Positions 5,329 to 6,832 of a stretch of DNA of 6,832 bases are shown one piece after another (within the stretch, counting starts at the first letter, position 1; the number at the start of each line of letters is the position of its first letter). This stretch comes from Propionibacteriaceae bacterium (GTDB taxonomy: Bacteria > Actinomycetota > Actinomycetes > Propionibacteriales > Propionibacteriaceae), in NCBI GenBank assembly GCA_030544185.1, contig JAUNRO010000174.1:1-6832 (forward strand), given 5' to 3'. The notes beneath the pieces were generated by a model. The model did not search any database. It saw nothing but the letters and a program-made list of their open reading frames with translations, and was not told the origin of the DNA. Made by a program: the position numbers and the translations under genes.

Positions 5329-6126
5329 CTAACGGTTCCGGTCGTCGCGCCACGCAACCAGGTCGCGCAGCGGCGCGAGGTCATAGTCCGGGCCGCCGAC
5401 CCCAAGGGTGAGCAGCCGGGTCCCCACGGCGTACGCCGCCTCGGCCGAACCCTGCGGATCCTTCGCATCCACCCCGGCCGACCGTTCGATCTCGCTGGGA
5501 TCGCGGCCGACCTTCGCGCACCAGTCGTCGAGGACACCGCTCTTGTGGCGCAGGGTCTCGGCATCGCCGAAGGAGTGCCAGATCTGGGCATGCTCGGCGA
5601 CGATCCGCAGCGTCTTCCGCTCTCCTCCCCCGCCGATGAGAATCGGGATCCGACGGGTCGGAGCCGGGTTGAGGGCGCCGAACCGCTCGACGATCAGCGG
5701 CAGATCGCGATCGAGATCGCCCAGGCGGCTCCCCTTCGTCCCGAACTCGTAGCCATAGGCCGCATAGTCCTTCGCGAACCAGCCCGACCCGATCCCGAGG
5801 ATGAGCCGGCCCTCGCCGCCACGGGCGCTGATGTGGTCGACGGTGCGCGCCATGTCGGCGAGCAGCTGCGGGTTGCGATAGGAGTTGCAGGTCACCAGCG
5901 CGCCGATCTCGACACGCTCAGTCGCCTCCGCCCAAGCGCCGAGCATCGTCCAGCACTCGAAGTGCTTGCCTTCGGGCTCGCCGTACAAAGGAAAGAAATG
6001 ATCCCAGTTGAAAGCTATGTCAACCCCGATCTCCTCCGCCTCGGCGACCGCGCGGCGAAGGGCGGGATATTCGGCATGCTGGGGTTGGAGCTGTACGCCG
6101 ACGCGGGCGGGGCGGGACTCGGTCAT
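5329..6126 (-). CDS. Luciferase-like monooxygenase family, probable F420-dependent oxidoreductase
   Basis: This 265-aa cytoplasmic TIM-barrel protein belongs to the bacterial luciferase-like (LLM) superfamily and most closely resembles the actinomycete F420-dependent group. Visible features are the first beta strand VGVQLQPQ (9-16), FNWDHFFPLYG (39-49), the barrel segment IGALVTCNSYRNPQLLADMA (74-93), GRLILGIGSGWFAKDYAAYG (106-125) in the cofactor region, and IPILIGGGGERKTLRIVAEHAQIWH (160-184), a typical late strand plus phosphate-binding loop. The protein is slightly shorter than many family members (about 280-350 aa), but the barrel looks complete. The ATG at 6126 has AGGAG four bases upstream. 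It begins 17 bp after the ispE stop on the same strand, so the two are likely cotranscribed. F420 rather than FMN as cofactor is inferred from the family; the substrate cannot be read from sequence. Confidence 0.88.
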   Translation of the reverse strand: MTESRPARVGVQLQPQHAEYPALRRAVAEAEEIGVDIAFNWDHFFPLYGEPEGKHFECWTMLGAWAEATERVEIGALVTCNSYRNPQLLADMARTVDHISARGGEGRLILGIGSGWFAKDYAAYGYEFGTKGSRLGDLDRDLPLIVERFGALNPAPTRRIPILIGGGGERKTLRIVAEHAQIWHSFGDAETLRHKSGVLDDWCAKVGRDPSEIERSAGVDAKDPQGSAEAAYAVGTRLLTLGVGGPDYDLAPLRDLVAWRDDRNR

Positions 6127-6143
6127 GTGTCTCCTGTTCTCGG

Positions 6144-6832
6144 TCAGGCGCAGGATGTGATGAGGCGCGCGCCGGCGACGGGACCGGCGACCCGGCGCAC
6201 GGCCCGGGCGACGCCCTCGGTGCCGAGGGTGACGCTCAGAGCGACGGCGGACTCCTCGTTGCCGCAGAGGAAGGCGACGGTCGGGCCCGAACCGGAGACG
6301 ATCGCGGCCAGCGCGCCGAGCTCGAGCCCGGCGTCGATCGTCGACTGGAGCTGGGGTTGCAGGTCGATGGCGGCCGCCGCGAGGTCGTTGCGCAAGTGGC
6401 GGGCCAGTTCGTCGGAGTCACCGGTGGCGAGCGCGTTGATGACCTCGGTCGGCATGGCGAGATCGCAACCGTCGGGCCGGAGTTCGTCGAAGCGGCTATA
6501 GACCTTGGGCGTCGACAGGCCGAAGTCGGCGAAGGCGAGGACCCAGTGGTGGCTGCCGCGGCTGAGCACAGGCACGAGCTTGTCACCGCGGCCCGTGCCG
6601 ATCGCGGTGCCGCCCAGGAGGGCGAAGGGGACGTCGGAGCCGAGTTCTGCGCCGCATTCGCGCAGCTCCTCCGGGTCGATGTCGAGATCCCAGAGCACCG
6701 AGCAGGCCAGCAGCGCCGCCGCCGCATCGGCCGAGCCCCCCGCCATTCCGCCGGCGACGGGAATCGACTTGCGAATGCTCAACCGCACTCCGAACCGGTC
6801 GTCGCCGTAATTCTCGGCGAGCAATCGGGCAG
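6144..6832 (-). CDS. ispE: 4-diphosphocytidyl-2-C-methyl-D-erythritol kinase, N-terminus cut by window edge
   Basis: IspE is a GHMP-superfamily kinase that phosphorylates the 2-hydroxyl of CDP-methylerythritol with ATP, the fourth step of the MEP route to isoprenoid precursors; it acts in the cytoplasm. About 228 residues are visible, from codon GCC at 6830 to the stop at 6144. The family is usually near 300 aa, so roughly 70-90 N-terminal residues, including the catalytic lysine, lie beyond the right edge. The glycine-rich ATP loop is clear (IPVAGGMAGGSADAAAAL, starting about 25 residues into the fragment), as is GSDVPFALLGGTAIGTGRG with the catalytic aspartate, and near the C-terminus VSGSGPTVAFLC, the third GHMP motif. 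A TTG near 6824 is an internal leucine codon, not a start. The F420-type oxidoreductase gene follows after 17 bp. The fragment looks intact and functional. Confidence 0.95.
   Translation of the reverse strand, partial: ARLLAENYGDDRFGVRLSIRKSIPVAGGMAGGSADAAAALLACSVLWDLDIDPEELRECGAELGSDVPFALLGGTAIGTGRGDKLVPVLSRGSHHWVLAFADFGLSTPKVYSRFDELRPDGCDLAMPTEVINALATGDSDELARHLRNDLAAAAIDLQPQLQSTIDAGLELGALAAIVSGSGPTVAFLCGNEESAVALSVTLGTEGVARAVRRVAGPVAGARLITSCA

Noticed and set aside
4516..6501. Long open frame on the plus strand (661 codons) opposite the MarR, oxidoreductase and ispE genes
   Set aside because: It runs antisense across four genes, including recognisable regulator and enzyme genes and their intergenic regulatory sequence, and shows no domain; it is a high-GC artefact.

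Overview
The window is GC-rich, densely coding chromosomal DNA. It most likely comes from an actinomycete (Actinomycetota), perhaps from the Propionibacteriaceae or a related group, although the family is only a guess. Supporting signs are strong GC bias at third codon positions, an F420-type luciferase-like oxidoreductase, a MEP-pathway ispE, TetR and MarR regulators of types common in actinomycetes, and promoters whose -10 box lies directly before the ATG (leaderless starts). There are no insertion sequences, CRISPR arrays, phage genes or integrases.

Left part (1-1171, minus strand): a lipoprotein of unknown function is cut by the left edge. It has a clear lipobox and a long proline-rich tail. 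Upstream of it is a tRNA gene with encoded CCA and anticodon UUG (glutamine by the code), with an unusually long 10-nt variable region and an irregular D-arm.

Centre-left (1172-3047, plus strand): a TetR-type repressor and an MFS exporter overlap by four bases, so they look like a regulator/transporter pair. A perfect 14-bp palindrome lies directly upstream of the repressor's leaderless promoter and is a likely autoregulatory operator.

Centre-right (3057-5320, minus strand): a MarR-type regulator, a PQQ-type sugar dehydrogenase lipoprotein and a small TPR protein follow one another with gaps of 22 and 48 bp, probably as one operon. A 20-bp near-palindrome sits upstream of the MarR -10 box, within the likely promoter. 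The convergent ends of the MFS and TPR genes share an inverted repeat whose arms contain both stop codons.

Right part (5329-6832, minus strand): a luciferase-like F420-dependent oxidoreductase follows 17 bp after ispE, which is cut by the right edge and lacks its N-terminus.

I see no clearly new multi-gene system. The observations most worth checking are the atypical tRNA and the two self-contained regulator/operator/leaderless-promoter units.
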